Shown piece by piece: positions 40,911 to 49,071 of a stretch of DNA of 64,000 nt. The translations under genes were made by a program, and so were the position numbers. How positions within the stretch are numbered: position 1 is the stretch's first letter; every line of letters begins with the position of its first letter. This stretch comes from Streptomyces platensis (GTDB lineage Bacteria > Actinomycetota > Actinomycetes > Streptomycetales > Streptomycetaceae). The stretch is from positions 4,650,001 to 4,714,000 of the forward strand of contig NZ_CP023691.1 in the NCBI RefSeq assembly GCF_008704855.1. Direction: 5' to 3'. The notes beneath the pieces are model-generated. The model made no database searches, was not told where the DNA came from, and saw only the letters and a list, made by a program, of their open reading frames with translations.

Positions 40911-42071
40911 CTACTCGATCTCGACGCGGCCGCTGTGGCCGTTGGCCGTTCCGGAGCCGCCGTTCTTGTCGGCGCCGGTGTCCTGCCCGTCGGGGGTGCC
41001 GAGGTTGCGGCGGACCGAGTCGAGGATGGTCAGGCCCTGGCCGACCAGGCCGGCGGCGATCTCACCGAGACCGTCGGTGCCGTTGAGGACATTGACGTTG
41101 GCGTTGGCCAGGCCCGCGGAGGCCTCCTTGACGATCTGCGGGAGCTGGTCGATGAGCATCCGGTCCAGGGCCACCCGGTCGTGCGAGGCGGCGGCCTCGG
41201 CCTGGATCTTCATCCGCTCGGCCTCGGCCAGCGCCAGCAGACGGATCCGCTCGGCCTCCGCCTCGGCGGGCTTGACCACCTCGGCCACCAGCTCCTGCTG
41301 ACGCAACCGGGCCGCGCGCTCGGCGAGTTCGGTCTGCGCGGCGAGGACTTCCTGCTGGGCGTGGGCCTGGGCGAGCGGGCCGGCCTGGGCGGCGTGGGCC
41401 TGGGCGCGGTCCACCTCGGCGTTGTACTCGGCCTGGACCACGGCGGTCTGCCGGGAGTACTCGGCCTGATTACGCGCGGCCTCCTGCTGCGCCTCGACCG
41501 AGGCCTGGGTGGCCTTGGCCTGGGCGATCTGTGCCTGCCGCTGGATGGCGGCCTTGTGCGGGGCGGACATCGCCTCGATATAGCCGGTCTCGCCGTCGTC
41601 GATCGACTGGATCTGCAACGAGTCGACGATCAGACCGATCTTCGCCATCTCGGTCTTGGAGGTCTCCAGGACCTCGGTGGCCAGCTTCTGCCGCTCGGTG
41701 ACGATCTCCTCGACCGTCATCGAACCGATGATGGAGCGCAGGTGGCCCGCGAAGATCCGGCCGGTCAGTACCGACATCTGGTCCTGGTCGGACAGGAACC
41801 GCTGACCGGCGTTGACCACGCTCTCGGTGTCGTTGCCGACCTTGAACGCGATCACGGCGCGGACCGTCAGTGCGATGCCCTGCCGGGTCACACAGGTCTC
41901 GGCGACCTCCGCCTCACACATCGCCAGGGTCAGAAAGCGGACCTTGCGAAAGACCGGCAGCACGAACTTGCCGTGCCCGGTCACCACTCGGAATGGTGCG
42001 CCCCCTTGTCCACGCCTGCCGCCCGAAATCAGCATGGCTTGATCGGGGGCAGGAACGCGGTAACCGAACAT
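40911..42071 (-). CDS. Flotillin-like SPFH domain protein
   Basis: 386 residues from ATG 42071. The SPFH domain fills residues 5-180 (FGYRVPAPDQAMLISGGRRG, VVTGHGKFVLPVFRKVRFLT, then GIALTVRAVIAFKVGNDTES). Residues 180-310 form a long Ala/Glu/Gln-rich helix (QAQIAQAKATQASVEAQQEA and similar), the flotillin coiled coil. No membrane hairpin is present, so attachment should be through the SPFH face or acylation. Flotillins scaffold ordered membrane zones. The NfeD-type protein encoded 11 bp upstream is its usual partner (as in YqiK/YuaF and FloT/YuaF systems). Confidence 0.9.
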   Translation of the reverse strand: MFGYRVPAPDQAMLISGGRRGQGGAPFRVVTGHGKFVLPVFRKVRFLTLAMCEAEVAETCVTRQGIALTVRAVIAFKVGNDTESVVNAGQRFLSDQDQMSVLTGRIFAGHLRSIIGSMTVEEIVTERQKLATEVLETSKTEMAKIGLIVDSLQIQSIDDGETGYIEAMSAPHKAAIQRQAQIAQAKATQASVEAQQEAARNQAEYSRQTAVVQAEYNAEVDRAQAHAAQAGPLAQAHAQQEVLAAQTELAERAARLRQQELVAEVVKPAEAEAERIRLLALAEAERMKIQAEAAASHDRVALDRMLIDQLPQIVKEASAGLANANVNVLNGTDGLGEIAAGLVGQGLTILDSVRRNLGTPDGQDTGADKNGGSGTANGHSGRVEIE

Positions 42072-42082
42072 CCTTAGTCTCC

Positions 42083-42334
42083 TCAGCCTGCGTCGCCGGC
42101 CCCGCCGGTCAACGCGTCCAACGGATCGGCCCACTCCATGACGTCGACCTGGCGACTGCCACGGGACTCGATGACGAGCACGGTCGCCCCTACCGGAAGG
42201 GGCTCGGCGGACCAGGCGAGAAAGGCCTCTGAGCCGCCCCTGATCCGCACCAGAACCTCACCGGGGCCGGCAGCCCCACGAGTGCCGATCAGAAGCACTC
42301 CCGTACAGCCGATCACGGCATCGTCCTGTGCCAT
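42083..42334 (-). CDS. NfeD-like OB-fold protein, membrane-less
   Basis: 83 residues: MAQDDAVIGCTGVLLIGTRG, then GPGEVLVRIRGGSEAFLAWS and LPVGATVLVIESRGSRQVDV. This strand pattern is that of the C-terminal OB-fold of NfeD proteins. The family normally has several N-terminal spans; here only the soluble domain is present. It precedes the flotillin gene by 11 bp in one operon, so the pair very likely act together at the membrane. Confidence 0.75.
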   Translation of the reverse strand: MAQDDAVIGCTGVLLIGTRGAAGPGEVLVRIRGGSEAFLAWSAEPLPVGATVLVIESRGSRQVDVMEWADPLDALTGGAGDAG

Positions 42335-42518
42335 TGGCGGCTGCCCTCCCCCGTTTACGTTCCTGGAAATTCGACCTTAGCGCTCCGGTGTGCGGCGGCC
42401 TATGGCGGGAGGGCGGCGAGTTGGGATACCGGTCCGGGGCGATCTCCCGGTGCCGGCCGGGGTCTGGAACCCGGCCGTCCGGTCCGGGGAGGCGGCTCCC
42501 CTCCCACCCCCGAACCCA

Positions 42519-42566
42519 CCCCCCGCCCCCTCCCCCCGAAGGGGGAGGAGGGGGAGGGGGCGGGGG
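42519..42566. terminator. GC-rich hairpin upstream of the flotillin operon
   Basis: A C-rich arm with CCCCCGCCCCCTCCCCC faces a G-rich arm with GGGGGAGGGGGCGGGGG, around a loop containing GAA. It is about 185 bp from the NfeD start. Likely a structure barrier or terminator; the G-rich strand could also form a quadruplex. Confidence 0.5.
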
Positions 42567-42666
42567 AAGCGTTGCTCGGCCGCCGGCTTTGGCGGCCGCT
42601 GGCTCGGCGGGTTCCGGTCATGGCAGGCCCCGACGCCCCGACGCCCCGGGGGCACCGGACACGAGG

Positions 42667-42780
42667 CCCCCTGCGGGCCCGTCCCCCTGCGGGCCCGTCC
42701 CCCTGCGGGCCCGTCCCCCTGCGGGCCCGTCCCCCTGCGGGCCCGTCCCCCTGCGGGCCCGTCCCCCTGCGGGCCCCGCC
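42667..42780. repeat. Seven copies of a 16-bp tandem repeat
   Basis: The unit CCCCCTGCGGGCCCGT recurs with an exact 16-bp period; CTGCGGG begins at 42671, 42687, 42703, 42719, 42735, 42751 and 42767. Copies are essentially identical, which indicates recent expansion. It lies just beyond the methyltransferase stop codon. There are no spacers, so this is not a CRISPR array. Confidence 0.92.
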
Positions 42781-42791
42781 CCACCCTCCCC

Positions 42792-43607
42792 CTACGGGTT
42801 GACCCCCACCGCCTTGAAGAAGGTGTAGTGGAAGGTCCCGCCCTCGTCGGCGGTCAGTCGTAGGTCGGCGATGCCGCGGTCCCAGTCGGCGGCGGTGGTC
42901 AGGCCGGTGCTCAGCGCCTCGTCCCGGACCGCTTCGACCATGGCGATGAAGGTCTTCCGGGTGAGGCCGTCCACCAGCGCGGGGCGGGTGGCGTCGGCGT
43001 AGGCCGTCCGCGGTCGGACCACCACCTGGTCGAATCCGGCGCCGGTGAGCAGCGGCTGCAATGCCCGTCCGAGCAGCGCGTTTCCGCCGGCCGCGGCCTG
43101 TAGCCGCACCTGGTGGCCGATCACCTCATGGGCGTGAATGCTGTCCGGGTGGAGGAGCACCGAGCCGTGATCACCTTCGATCACGGTCAGGGTGCCGCCG
43201 GGGCGAAGGACGCGCCGTAGCGCGGCCAGTGCGTGGTCCGGGTCCGGGAGGTGTTCCAGCACGAAGCAGGCGAAGACATGGTCGAACGCGGCCGTGTCGA
43301 AGGGGAGGTGGTGGAGGTCGGCGGTGTGCCACTCCACGTCGGCCCCGGGCTCTTGCGCCGTCACATAGGAGCGGGCCTGCGCCAGCGACTCCGCGGACCG
43401 GTCGATGGCGGTGATCCGCGCTCCGGGGCTGTTCCTGGCCAGATGTACGGTCTGGGCGCCCACCCCGCAGCCGACCTCCAGCACCCGGCTGCCGGCGGCG
43501 TACGCCGTACCCGCGTGCAGCAACGCGGCCAGCGTGTCCGCCTGGTCTCCGAGGCGACGTGCCTCCTGCGGTGAATAGCCGTGTACGTAGGCCGTGTTCG
43601 TCTTCAT
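42792..43607 (-). CDS. SAM-dependent class I methyltransferase
   Basis: 271 residues from ATG 43607, with GGTGAAGG upstream. Motif I GSRVLEVGCGVGAQTVHLAR (about residue 45), motif II acid in ARITAIDRSAESLAQARSYV, post-I FDTAAFDHVFACFVLEHLPD, and LRRVLRPGGTLTVIEGDHGS as motif III. The substrate-binding part (residues 160-271) is typical of UbiE/arsenite-like small-molecule methyltransferases; no cysteine triad for arsenite is seen. Divergent from the MocR gene, 28 bp between starts, so probably regulated by it. Confidence 0.85.
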   Translation of the reverse strand: MKTNTAYVHGYSPQEARRLGDQADTLAALLHAGTAYAAGSRVLEVGCGVGAQTVHLARNSPGARITAIDRSAESLAQARSYVTAQEPGADVEWHTADLHHLPFDTAAFDHVFACFVLEHLPDPDHALAALRRVLRPGGTLTVIEGDHGSVLLHPDSIHAHEVIGHQVRLQAAAGGNALLGRALQPLLTGAGFDQVVVRPRTAYADATRPALVDGLTRKTFIAMVEAVRDEALSTGLTTAADWDRGIADLRLTADEGGTFHYTFFKAVGVNP

Positions 43608-43635
43608 GCCTTCACCGTGGCGGGACAATGGCCCG

Positions 43636-45306
43636 GTGCACAGGTCCAAAGAGCACCCTGCCAACCGGTCCATAACCTCCTCGCGGCCCCCCACCCCTCC
43701 GCCCTCCTCGCCTGCGGCTGCGCCATCAGCCTCGCCCCCGCCAGCCCCAGCGCCCCCGGCTCCGCCGGCCCCCTCGCCCCCGTCCCCTCCGCCTACGGCT
43801 CCGTCACCCCCAGCGCCCCCGGACTCCCCGTCCCGTCGCGCGTCCCCCGCCCCCGGTTCCTCCGACTTCCTTCAGCTCGACCTCGGGGACGCGCCCGTGG
43901 GCGGCCGGTCGGACTGGCTGGCTCGGGAGTTGCGGCGGGCCGTCGCGGATGGCCGGCTGCCGGTCGGGAGCAGGCTGCCCGCGACGCGGACGCTCGCCGC
44001 TGACCTGCGGGTATCGCGGGGGGTGGTCACCGAGGCCTATCAGCGGCTGACCGAGGCCGGGCAGCTTGCCGGGCGGGGGAGGGGCGGCACGGTCGTTGTC
44101 GCCGCGCCCGTGACGGCCGTCGCGAGGACCACGGGAGGGGCGCGCGGCGTCCATCGGACGCCTGCTCCGTTCGCCGCGCCGCCCGGGCCGGAGATCTTCG
44201 ACGAGCTGCGCACCGCACCCGCACGGATCGACCTCTCGCCCGGGCTGCCGGACCTGGCGGCCTTCCCCCGTACGGCCTGGCTGCGCGCCGAACGCGCGGT
44301 GCTGGCGGACCTCCCGTCGGCCGACTTCGGATACGGGGACCCACGCGGCACCGCCGCACTGCGCCGGGCCGTCGCCGACTGGCTGGCCCGTAACCGCGGG
44401 ATCCGGGCGGACCCGGACGAGGTGCTGATCGTCGCCGGCACCGCGCAGGGGCTCGGGCTGATCGCCGACGTGCTGCACCGCGACGGGGTTTCGGCGATCG
44501 CGGTGGAGGACCCCGGATCGCTGGGCGCACGGCAGCATCTCCAGTACGCGCGGATGGCGACGCCGCCGGTCCCGGTGGACGAGGACGGGATACGGGTCGA
44601 CGCGCTGCGGGCGAGCGGTGCGCGGGCCGTGCTGCTCACCCCGGCGCACCAGTTCCCGACCGGGGTGGTGCTCGGTGGCGCACGGCGTCGTGAGCTGATG
44701 CGGTGGGCGGCCGACGGCGGCCTGATCATCGAGGACGACTACGACGCCGAGCACCGCTACGACCGCGCGCCGGTCCCCGCCCTGCGCTCGCTCCTCCCCG
44801 AGCAGGTCTGTTACGCCGGGAGTGTCTCCAAGCTGCTGGCCCCCGCGCTACGGGTGGGCTGGCTGCTGCCGCCGCCCAAGTACCGGCAGGCGCTGATCGA
44901 CGCCAAACGGTTCGCCGATCTCGGCAATGCCGCACTGCCCCAACTGGTTCTGGCCCGGCTGATGGAGTCCGGCGAACTGGAGCGCCGGCTGCGGCTGTCG
45001 CGCCACCGCCATCGCCGCCGCCGGGACGCGATGATCGCGGCGATCCGCGCCCATCTGCCGGGCGCGACCGTGCACGGTGCCGCGGCGGGCCTGCATCTGA
45101 CGCTCACCTTCGGACCGGACGATTACCGGGGCTCCGATACGGACCTGGCGGCGGCCGCCCTCGCCCACGGCGTCAAGGTCCACCCGCTTTCCTGGCACCG
45201 CCAACGCCCGTCCCTACCGGGCCTGGTGCTCGGCTACGCCGCCCGCACACGGGACGAGATCACGCAGGGCCTGGCCGTCGTCGGCGAGGTGCTGAGCAAC
45301 GGGTGA
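43636..45306 (+). CDS. MocR/PdxR-type GntR regulator with aminotransferase domain
   Basis: 556 residues from GTG 43636. Residues 20-75 are an unusual Pro/Ala/Ser segment. The GntR domain follows (DWLARELRRAVADGRLPVGS, RLPATRTLAADLRVSRGVVT, EAYQRLTEAGQLAGRGRGGT), then a fold-type I aminotransferase domain with GYGDPRGTAALRRAVADWLA, the Asp and Tyr of IIEDDYDAEHRYDRAPVPAL and the PLP lysine in YAGSVSKLLAPALRVGW. MocR proteins sense PLP or its amino acid adducts and control adjacent genes. The target here is presumably the divergent methyltransferase. PdxR itself controls pdxST, which are not in the window. Confidence 0.9.
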   Translation: MHRSKEHPANRSITSSRPPTPPPSSPAAAPSASPPPAPAPPAPPAPSPPSPPPTAPSPPAPPDSPSRRASPAPGSSDFLQLDLGDAPVGGRSDWLARELRRAVADGRLPVGSRLPATRTLAADLRVSRGVVTEAYQRLTEAGQLAGRGRGGTVVVAAPVTAVARTTGGARGVHRTPAPFAAPPGPEIFDELRTAPARIDLSPGLPDLAAFPRTAWLRAERAVLADLPSADFGYGDPRGTAALRRAVADWLARNRGIRADPDEVLIVAGTAQGLGLIADVLHRDGVSAIAVEDPGSLGARQHLQYARMATPPVPVDEDGIRVDALRASGARAVLLTPAHQFPTGVVLGGARRRELMRWAADGGLIIEDDYDAEHRYDRAPVPALRSLLPEQVCYAGSVSKLLAPALRVGWLLPPPKYRQALIDAKRFADLGNAALPQLVLARLMESGELERRLRLSRHRHRRRRDAMIAAIRAHLPGATVHGAAAGLHLTLTFGPDDYRGSDTDLAAAALAHGVKVHPLSWHRQRPSLPGLVLGYAARTRDEITQGLAVVGEVLSNG

Positions 45307-45370
45307 CGGGCCGCGCGCCACCCTGCCTCCGGCAGCGGTCCGGGCCTGTACCGGCCTGGGTCGGCCGGGT

Positions 45371-45420
45371 ACCGGCCCGCACCGGCCCGCACCGGCCCGC
45401 ACCGGCCCGCACCGGTCCGC
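45371..45420. repeat. Five 10-bp tandem repeats
   Basis: ACCGGCCCGC occurs four times in succession (45371-45410), then ACCGGTCCGC (45411-45420), with further degenerate copies to about 45440. The array lies in the 249-bp space between two convergent genes and holds no gene. The C/G-rich units could give several weak stem structures that stop transcription. Confidence 0.88.
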
Positions 45421-45555
45421 AGGCCCGCACCGGCCCGGACGGCCCCCGCCGGCCCGTGCGCTCCACGAACATGAGCACACGGACCGGCAGGTGGGGTCGG
45501 CGGCCCTGGCGGCGTTCGGCCCGGCAGTTGGCACCGCCCAGCCGTACCCACGCGG

Positions 45556-47085
45556 TCAGGGTTCGATGACCGGCGCGCTGGCGCTGGACGGGGACAGGGT
45601 GGCCGTCGGGGTGACCGCGCCGGCGAAGCTGACCTCGTAGCCGTGGTTGATGAGGATGAGGGTCAGGGTGAGCGTCTCGTTCACCCGGGCGACGCCCTGT
45701 GCGTCGGTGTTGGCGATGCCCAGGACGTTGCTGCCGGCCTTGAACAGGATCGGCTGGTTGGGCACCGGGAGGCCGGTGACCTGGTCGGTCAGCGTGGCCG
45801 TCAGGAACGGGAAGTACACGTGCGGCGGGAACAGCTTCGTCAGCGCCGGGGTCGCGGTCAGCGAGGTGGCGTGGACGGGGAGCACGTAGGTGAAGCCGCC
45901 CACCAGCGTGGCGCTGTCACCAGGGGTGGTGACGGTGACGTTTGCGGGACCGGCCACCCCGGGCGGAGTGATCGCGGTGAGCTGCGTACCGGTGGCGTTG
46001 ACCATCACGCCGGTGGCGGGGTTGCCGCCGATGGTGACGGTCGCCCCGGTCAGGTTGGTGCCGTTGATCGTCACCGGCGTGCCGCCCGTGATGAGCCCGC
46101 TGTTGGGGGTGATGCCGGTCAGCGTCGGGTCGAACTGGATGACGCTGACATTGGCCCCGGCGATGTTGGTGACGTAGACCTTGTTGTTGGGGGCGACCAC
46201 CAGGGCGACCGGCTGGCTGCCGACAGGGATCGGCACGCCGACGGCCATGTTGGTGACACTGTCGATCACCGTGACGTCGTTCGACCCCCGGTTGGCTGTG
46301 TAGACCTTGCCGTCGGCTGCGGCCGTGATGCCCCAGGGGTTGGTGCCGACGGGGATCGGGGCGCCCACGACGGTGTCCGAGACGGTGTTGATCACCGTCA
46401 CGTTGCTGGACCCGATGTTGGCGACGTAGGCGTTGCCGTTGGGGGAGATCGCCACGAAGTTCGGCTGGGCGCCGACGGGAATCGTGGTGAGGACCAGGCT
46501 GGTGGCGGTGTCGATCACCGTCACGGTGTTCGCGTTCCGGTTGGCGACGTAGGCCTTGCCGTTGGTGACCGCGATGCCGACCGGGCCGCTGCCGGTGGGG
46601 ATCGCGGCGCCGACGGCGGTGTTGGTGGCGGTGTCGATCTCCTGCACGCTGTTCGCCGTGAAGCGGCTGACGTAGACATTGCCGCTGGGGATGACCGCCG
46701 CCGCGGCGGGGCCGCCGCTGAGGGCGATCGTGGTGAGGACGGTGCTGGTGGCGGTGTCGATCACCGTCACGGAGTTGGAGACGTTGTTGGGGACGTAGGC
46801 GCTGCCGTCGGGGGCAACGGTCAGCCAGACCGGCGTGGTGCCGGTCGGGATCGCGGCGCCGATGACGGTGTCCGTGGCGGTGTCGATGGTCTGCACATTG
46901 TTCGATCCGGAGTTGGTGACGTAGAGGTCACCGTTGGGGATGAACGCCAGCCCGACCGGGTTGGTCCCGACCGGGATCGCGGTGACGGCCAGGAACGTCG
47001 TGGGTACCGCCGTGGCCCGCACCGGGCCGGGAGTGGCGGCCGGCTCCAGCAGACTCTGCGCCGACGTCGAGAGTTGAGTACTCAT
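45556..47085 (-). CDS. YVTN-type beta-propeller protein with IPT/TIG domain
   Basis: 509 residues from ATG 47085, with GAAGGGG upstream. Residues 30-315 contain seven repeats of about 41 residues of the form IPVGTNPVGLAFIPNGDLYV, TNSGSNNVQTIDTATDTV, the YVTN/40-residue propeller. Residues 325-400 are an IPT/TIG domain (TGITPNSGLITGGTPVTING, VTVTTPGDSATLVGGFTYVL). A bacterial Ig-like domain (LTATLTDQVTGLPVPNQPIL) ends the protein. Related proteins are exported adhesins or surface proteins, but no signal peptide or span is visible here. Atypical for its neighbourhood in being Thr/Asn/Val-rich. Confidence 0.82.
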   Translation of the reverse strand: MSTQLSTSAQSLLEPAATPGPVRATAVPTTFLAVTAIPVGTNPVGLAFIPNGDLYVTNSGSNNVQTIDTATDTVIGAAIPTGTTPVWLTVAPDGSAYVPNNVSNSVTVIDTATSTVLTTIALSGGPAAAAVIPSGNVYVSRFTANSVQEIDTATNTAVGAAIPTGSGPVGIAVTNGKAYVANRNANTVTVIDTATSLVLTTIPVGAQPNFVAISPNGNAYVANIGSSNVTVINTVSDTVVGAPIPVGTNPWGITAAADGKVYTANRGSNDVTVIDSVTNMAVGVPIPVGSQPVALVVAPNNKVYVTNIAGANVSVIQFDPTLTGITPNSGLITGGTPVTINGTNLTGATVTIGGNPATGVMVNATGTQLTAITPPGVAGPANVTVTTPGDSATLVGGFTYVLPVHATSLTATPALTKLFPPHVYFPFLTATLTDQVTGLPVPNQPILFKAGSNVLGIANTDAQGVARVNETLTLTLILINHGYEVSFAGAVTPTATLSPSSASAPVIEP

Positions 47086-47154
47086 GTGGACCCCTTCGGT
47101 GGGGGCCGTCCAGAGATCCCGCTCCGGGGCGCCACAACTACAGGCCCCGCGTCG

Positions 47155-47203
47155 CAAAAAAAGCGATGGGCCGCGCATCCCCGAGGAGGGATGGGCAGCC
47201 CAT
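47155..47203 (-). terminator. Hairpin with seven-U tract
   Basis: ATGGGC...GCCCAT and the inner GGATG/CATCC arms (47166-47203) fold on the reverse strand and are followed by CGC and seven T (complement of the A run 47156-47162). An intrinsic terminator of the E. coli type, rare in this GC range. It is downstream of the DUF1348 gene and 70 bp upstream of the propeller gene start, so may also act as an attenuator. Confidence 0.75.
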
Positions 47204-47318
47204 TGGTCGGTCGCCTTCTTGCTTCCCGCGCCGCGGGGCGGGAAACCCCTGCCCTGACCGGCGTGTGGTGCCTTCTCGAAGGTTTTGCGGACGGGGAGTT
47301 CCCGCCGGCGCACGCCGG

Positions 47319-47777
47319 TCAGCGGAACGGGAGCGGCCGTCCGCGCTCCTCCTCCGGCCGGGGGCCGAAGATGCGCCGGTCCGCCTCCGCGATCGCGACA
47401 TCGTGGATACCGGCCTCCCGGCGCCGCATCAGCCCGTCCGCGTCGAACTCCCACAGCTCGTTGCCGTAGCTGCGCCACCACTGGCCGGCCGCGTCATGGG
47501 ACTCGTACTGGAAGCGCACCGCGATGCGGTTGCCGCTGTACGACCAGAGCTCCTTGCGCAGCGCGTAGTCCAGCTCCCGGGCCCACTTCCGGCGCAGGAA
47601 GGCGACGATCTCGTCGCGGCCGGTGAGGAAGGTGTCGCGGTTCCGCCAGACCGAGTCCTCGGTGTAGGCGAGGGCGACCCGCTCCGGGTCGCGGGTGTTC
47701 CAGGCGTCCTCGGCCGCCTGCACCTTCTGCTGTGCGCCCGGCTCGTCGAACGGGGGGAAGGGTGCGCGTGGCGCCAT
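47319..47777 (-). CDS. DUF1348 / nuclear transport factor 2-like protein
   Basis: 152 residues from ATG 47777, ribosome site GGGAG. The protein carries the DUF1348 pattern: QAAEDAWNTRDPERVALAYT, EDSVWRNRDTFLTGRDEIVA, FLRRKWARELDYALRKELWS, and FQYESHDAAGQWWRSYGNEL with WEFDADGLMRRREAGIHDVA. It is an NTF2-fold ligand-binding or enzyme-like protein of unknown activity. Shares a double-palindrome promoter with the divergent TetR gene at 47873, which should control it. Confidence 0.88.
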   Translation of the reverse strand: MAPRAPFPPFDEPGAQQKVQAAEDAWNTRDPERVALAYTEDSVWRNRDTFLTGRDEIVAFLRRKWARELDYALRKELWSYSGNRIAVRFQYESHDAAGQWWRSYGNELWEFDADGLMRRREAGIHDVAIAEADRRIFGPRPEEERGRPLPFR

Positions 47778-47800
47778 GGCGAACTCCCTTTCGCACAATC

Positions 47801-47851
47801 GGAGAACGATCGTTCTCCCTCGGTCGGCTAGTGTAGAGAACGACCGTTCTC
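47801..47851. promoter_or_regulatory. Two TetR palindromes in the divergent promoter
   Basis: GGAGAACGATCGTTCTCC (47801-47818) is a perfect 18-bp palindrome; GAGAACG-AC-CGTTCTC (47836-47851) repeats the same half-sites. Centres are 34 bp apart. They stand between the DUF1348 start (47777) and the TetR start (47873) and so cover both promoters. Confidence 0.85.
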
Positions 47852-47872
47852 CTGGAAAGCCCCGGAAGTGCC

Positions 47873-48472
47873 ATGGACCTCGATGAAGCCCGTACGCGGA
47901 TACTCGACGCCGCGGAGAAGCTGTTCTACGACCGCGGCATCCAGGCCGTCGGGATGGATGAACTCCGCACCGCCGCCGGGGTGTCGCTCAAGCGCCTCTA
48001 CCAGTGCTTCCCCGCCAAGCACGACCTCGTCGAGGCGTATCTGCGCCGCCGTGACACCCGCTGGCGCGCCGCACTCGCCGAGTACGTAGACGCGCACGCC
48101 GACGGCCCCGCGGACCGGCCGCTCGCGGTCTTCGACTGGCTGGGCGCGTGGTTCGCGGAGGACGGCTTCCGCGGCTGTGCCTTCGTCCACGCGTACGGGG
48201 AGCTGGGGGCGACCTCCGACCGGGTCGGCCGGGTCGCGCGGGAGCACAAGGAGGCGCTGCTGGGGTACGTGGTCGGTCTGGTGCGAGCGGTGCCGGTGGG
48301 TGAACCGGAGGTGCTGGCACGGCAGTTGGTGCTGCTGATCGACGGGGCGATCGTGGGCGCCGCCCTCATGGGCGAGCCCGGCGCCGCCCGGCAGGCCCGT
48401 ACCGCCGCCGCAGCGCTCATGGCGGCGGCGGGGAGCGCCGCGGGAACGGGGGTGGCGCGCAACGGAACCTGA
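47873..48472 (+). CDS. TetR family regulator of the DUF1348 gene
   Basis: 199 residues from ATG 47873. Helix-turn-helix: ARTRILDAAEKLFYDRGIQA, VGMDELRTAAGVSLKRLYQC, FPAKHDLVEAYLRRRDTRWR. The C-terminal ligand part has DWLGAWFAEDGFRGCAFVHA and QLVLLIDGAIVGAALMG, as in many TetR proteins with NTF2 or VOC target genes. Two identical palindromes lie between it and the DUF1348 gene. Ligand unknown. Confidence 0.92.
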   Translation: MDLDEARTRILDAAEKLFYDRGIQAVGMDELRTAAGVSLKRLYQCFPAKHDLVEAYLRRRDTRWRAALAEYVDAHADGPADRPLAVFDWLGAWFAEDGFRGCAFVHAYGELGATSDRVGRVAREHKEALLGYVVGLVRAVPVGEPEVLARQLVLLIDGAIVGAALMGEPGAARQARTAAAALMAAAGSAAGTGVARNGT

Positions 48473-48521
48473 TGGCACAGGAGTTCGAAGACCGACTAAG
48501 ATCAACTACGTGCACGCGGTA

Positions 48522-48551
48522 CCCGCCACGCCCCATTCGTGGCGGGCTTTT
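48522..48551 (+). terminator. Intrinsic terminator after the TetR gene
   Basis: CCCGCCACG (48522-48530) pairs with CGTGGCGGG (48538-48546) and CTTTTC follows. It lies 50 bp after the TetR stop and only 44 bp before the start of the secreted-protein gene, leaving very little room for a separate promoter of that gene. Confidence 0.82.
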
Positions 48552-48594
48552 CGCGTCTTCCGCCGGTATTTCGAGGAGAGGACTCCCCCCACAC

Positions 48595-48999
48595 ATGACC
48601 CGTTCGAAGCTGCTCCGCGCCCTGACCGTCGCCGGCACGATCGCGCTGAGCGCCGTCGCCACCACCCCGGCCGCGCATGCCGCCGCCTCCTCCTGCACCC
48701 ACGACTGGTCGGGGCCGCAGATCTGCATCAAGACCGATGGCAGGGACGGCACGCCCCAGCCCGGCACCGTCACCGCGACCTGGACCAACCCGCCCAAGAG
48801 CCGGCAGTCCGCGACCGTCTACCTCACCGCTACGGACGGCGGGAGCAGCTACTCCTTCAAGGCGAAGCGGTCCGGTGACCAGATCGTCGGCCGCACCGCC
48901 CCGGGGATCCAGCCGAGCGGCAGCACGCTCTGTGTCCGTTTCAAGGGCAGCTCGCACAAGGCCTGCCTGGAGATGATCAACCGCAACGGCTCGTTCTAG
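48595..48999 (+). CDS. Small secreted beta protein, function unknown
   Basis: 134 residues from ATG 48595, with GAGGAGAGGA upstream. Signal peptide (LLRALTVAGTIALSAVATTP, cleavage after AHA), mature part of about 105 residues with four cysteines (SSCTHDWSGPQICIKTDG and STLCVRFKGSSHKACLEM), probably two disulfides. Beta-rich, basic C-terminal half. No family recognised. Isolated between two terminators. A TACGTG/GACTAAGAT stretch before the upstream hairpin is the nearest possible promoter, so the hairpin may act within its leader. Confidence 0.7.
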   Translation: MTRSKLLRALTVAGTIALSAVATTPAAHAAASSCTHDWSGPQICIKTDGRDGTPQPGTVTATWTNPPKSRQSATVYLTATDGGSSYSFKAKRSGDQIVGRTAPGIQPSGSTLCVRFKGSSHKACLEMINRNGSF

Positions 49000-49015
49000 C
49001 GCCACGCGGACACCA

Positions 49016-49047
49016 CGCGGCCGCAGCTCACCCGAGCTGCGGCCGCG
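49016..49047. terminator. Bidirectional terminator
   Basis: CGCGGCCGCAGCTC (49016-49029) pairs perfectly with GAGCTGCGGCCGCG (49034-49047) around ACCC. It separates the secreted-protein gene from the convergent ornithine aminotransferase gene. Confidence 0.88.
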
Positions 49048-49071
49048 TCGGCCGTTCGGCGGGGAGCCGGG

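Larger units (their letters stand above)
42335..42791. other. 457-bp intergenic region with hairpin and tandem repeats
   Basis: Between the flotillin operon (promoter side) and the 3' end of the methyltransferase gene. It contains a very GC-rich hairpin (42519-42566) and a 16-bp tandem repeat (42667-42780), listed separately. The first 100 bp should contain the flotillin operon promoter. Open frames here reflect the repeats only. Confidence 0.5.

Noticed and set aside
42667..42780. Possible CRISPR array
   Set aside because: Units abut without unique spacers and no cas gene is present; it is a simple tandem repeat.
45643..47469. 608-codon forward frame opposite the beta-propeller gene, rich in Gly/Asp/Val
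   Set aside because: It mirrors the repeats of the real propeller gene; apparent repeats are a shadow.
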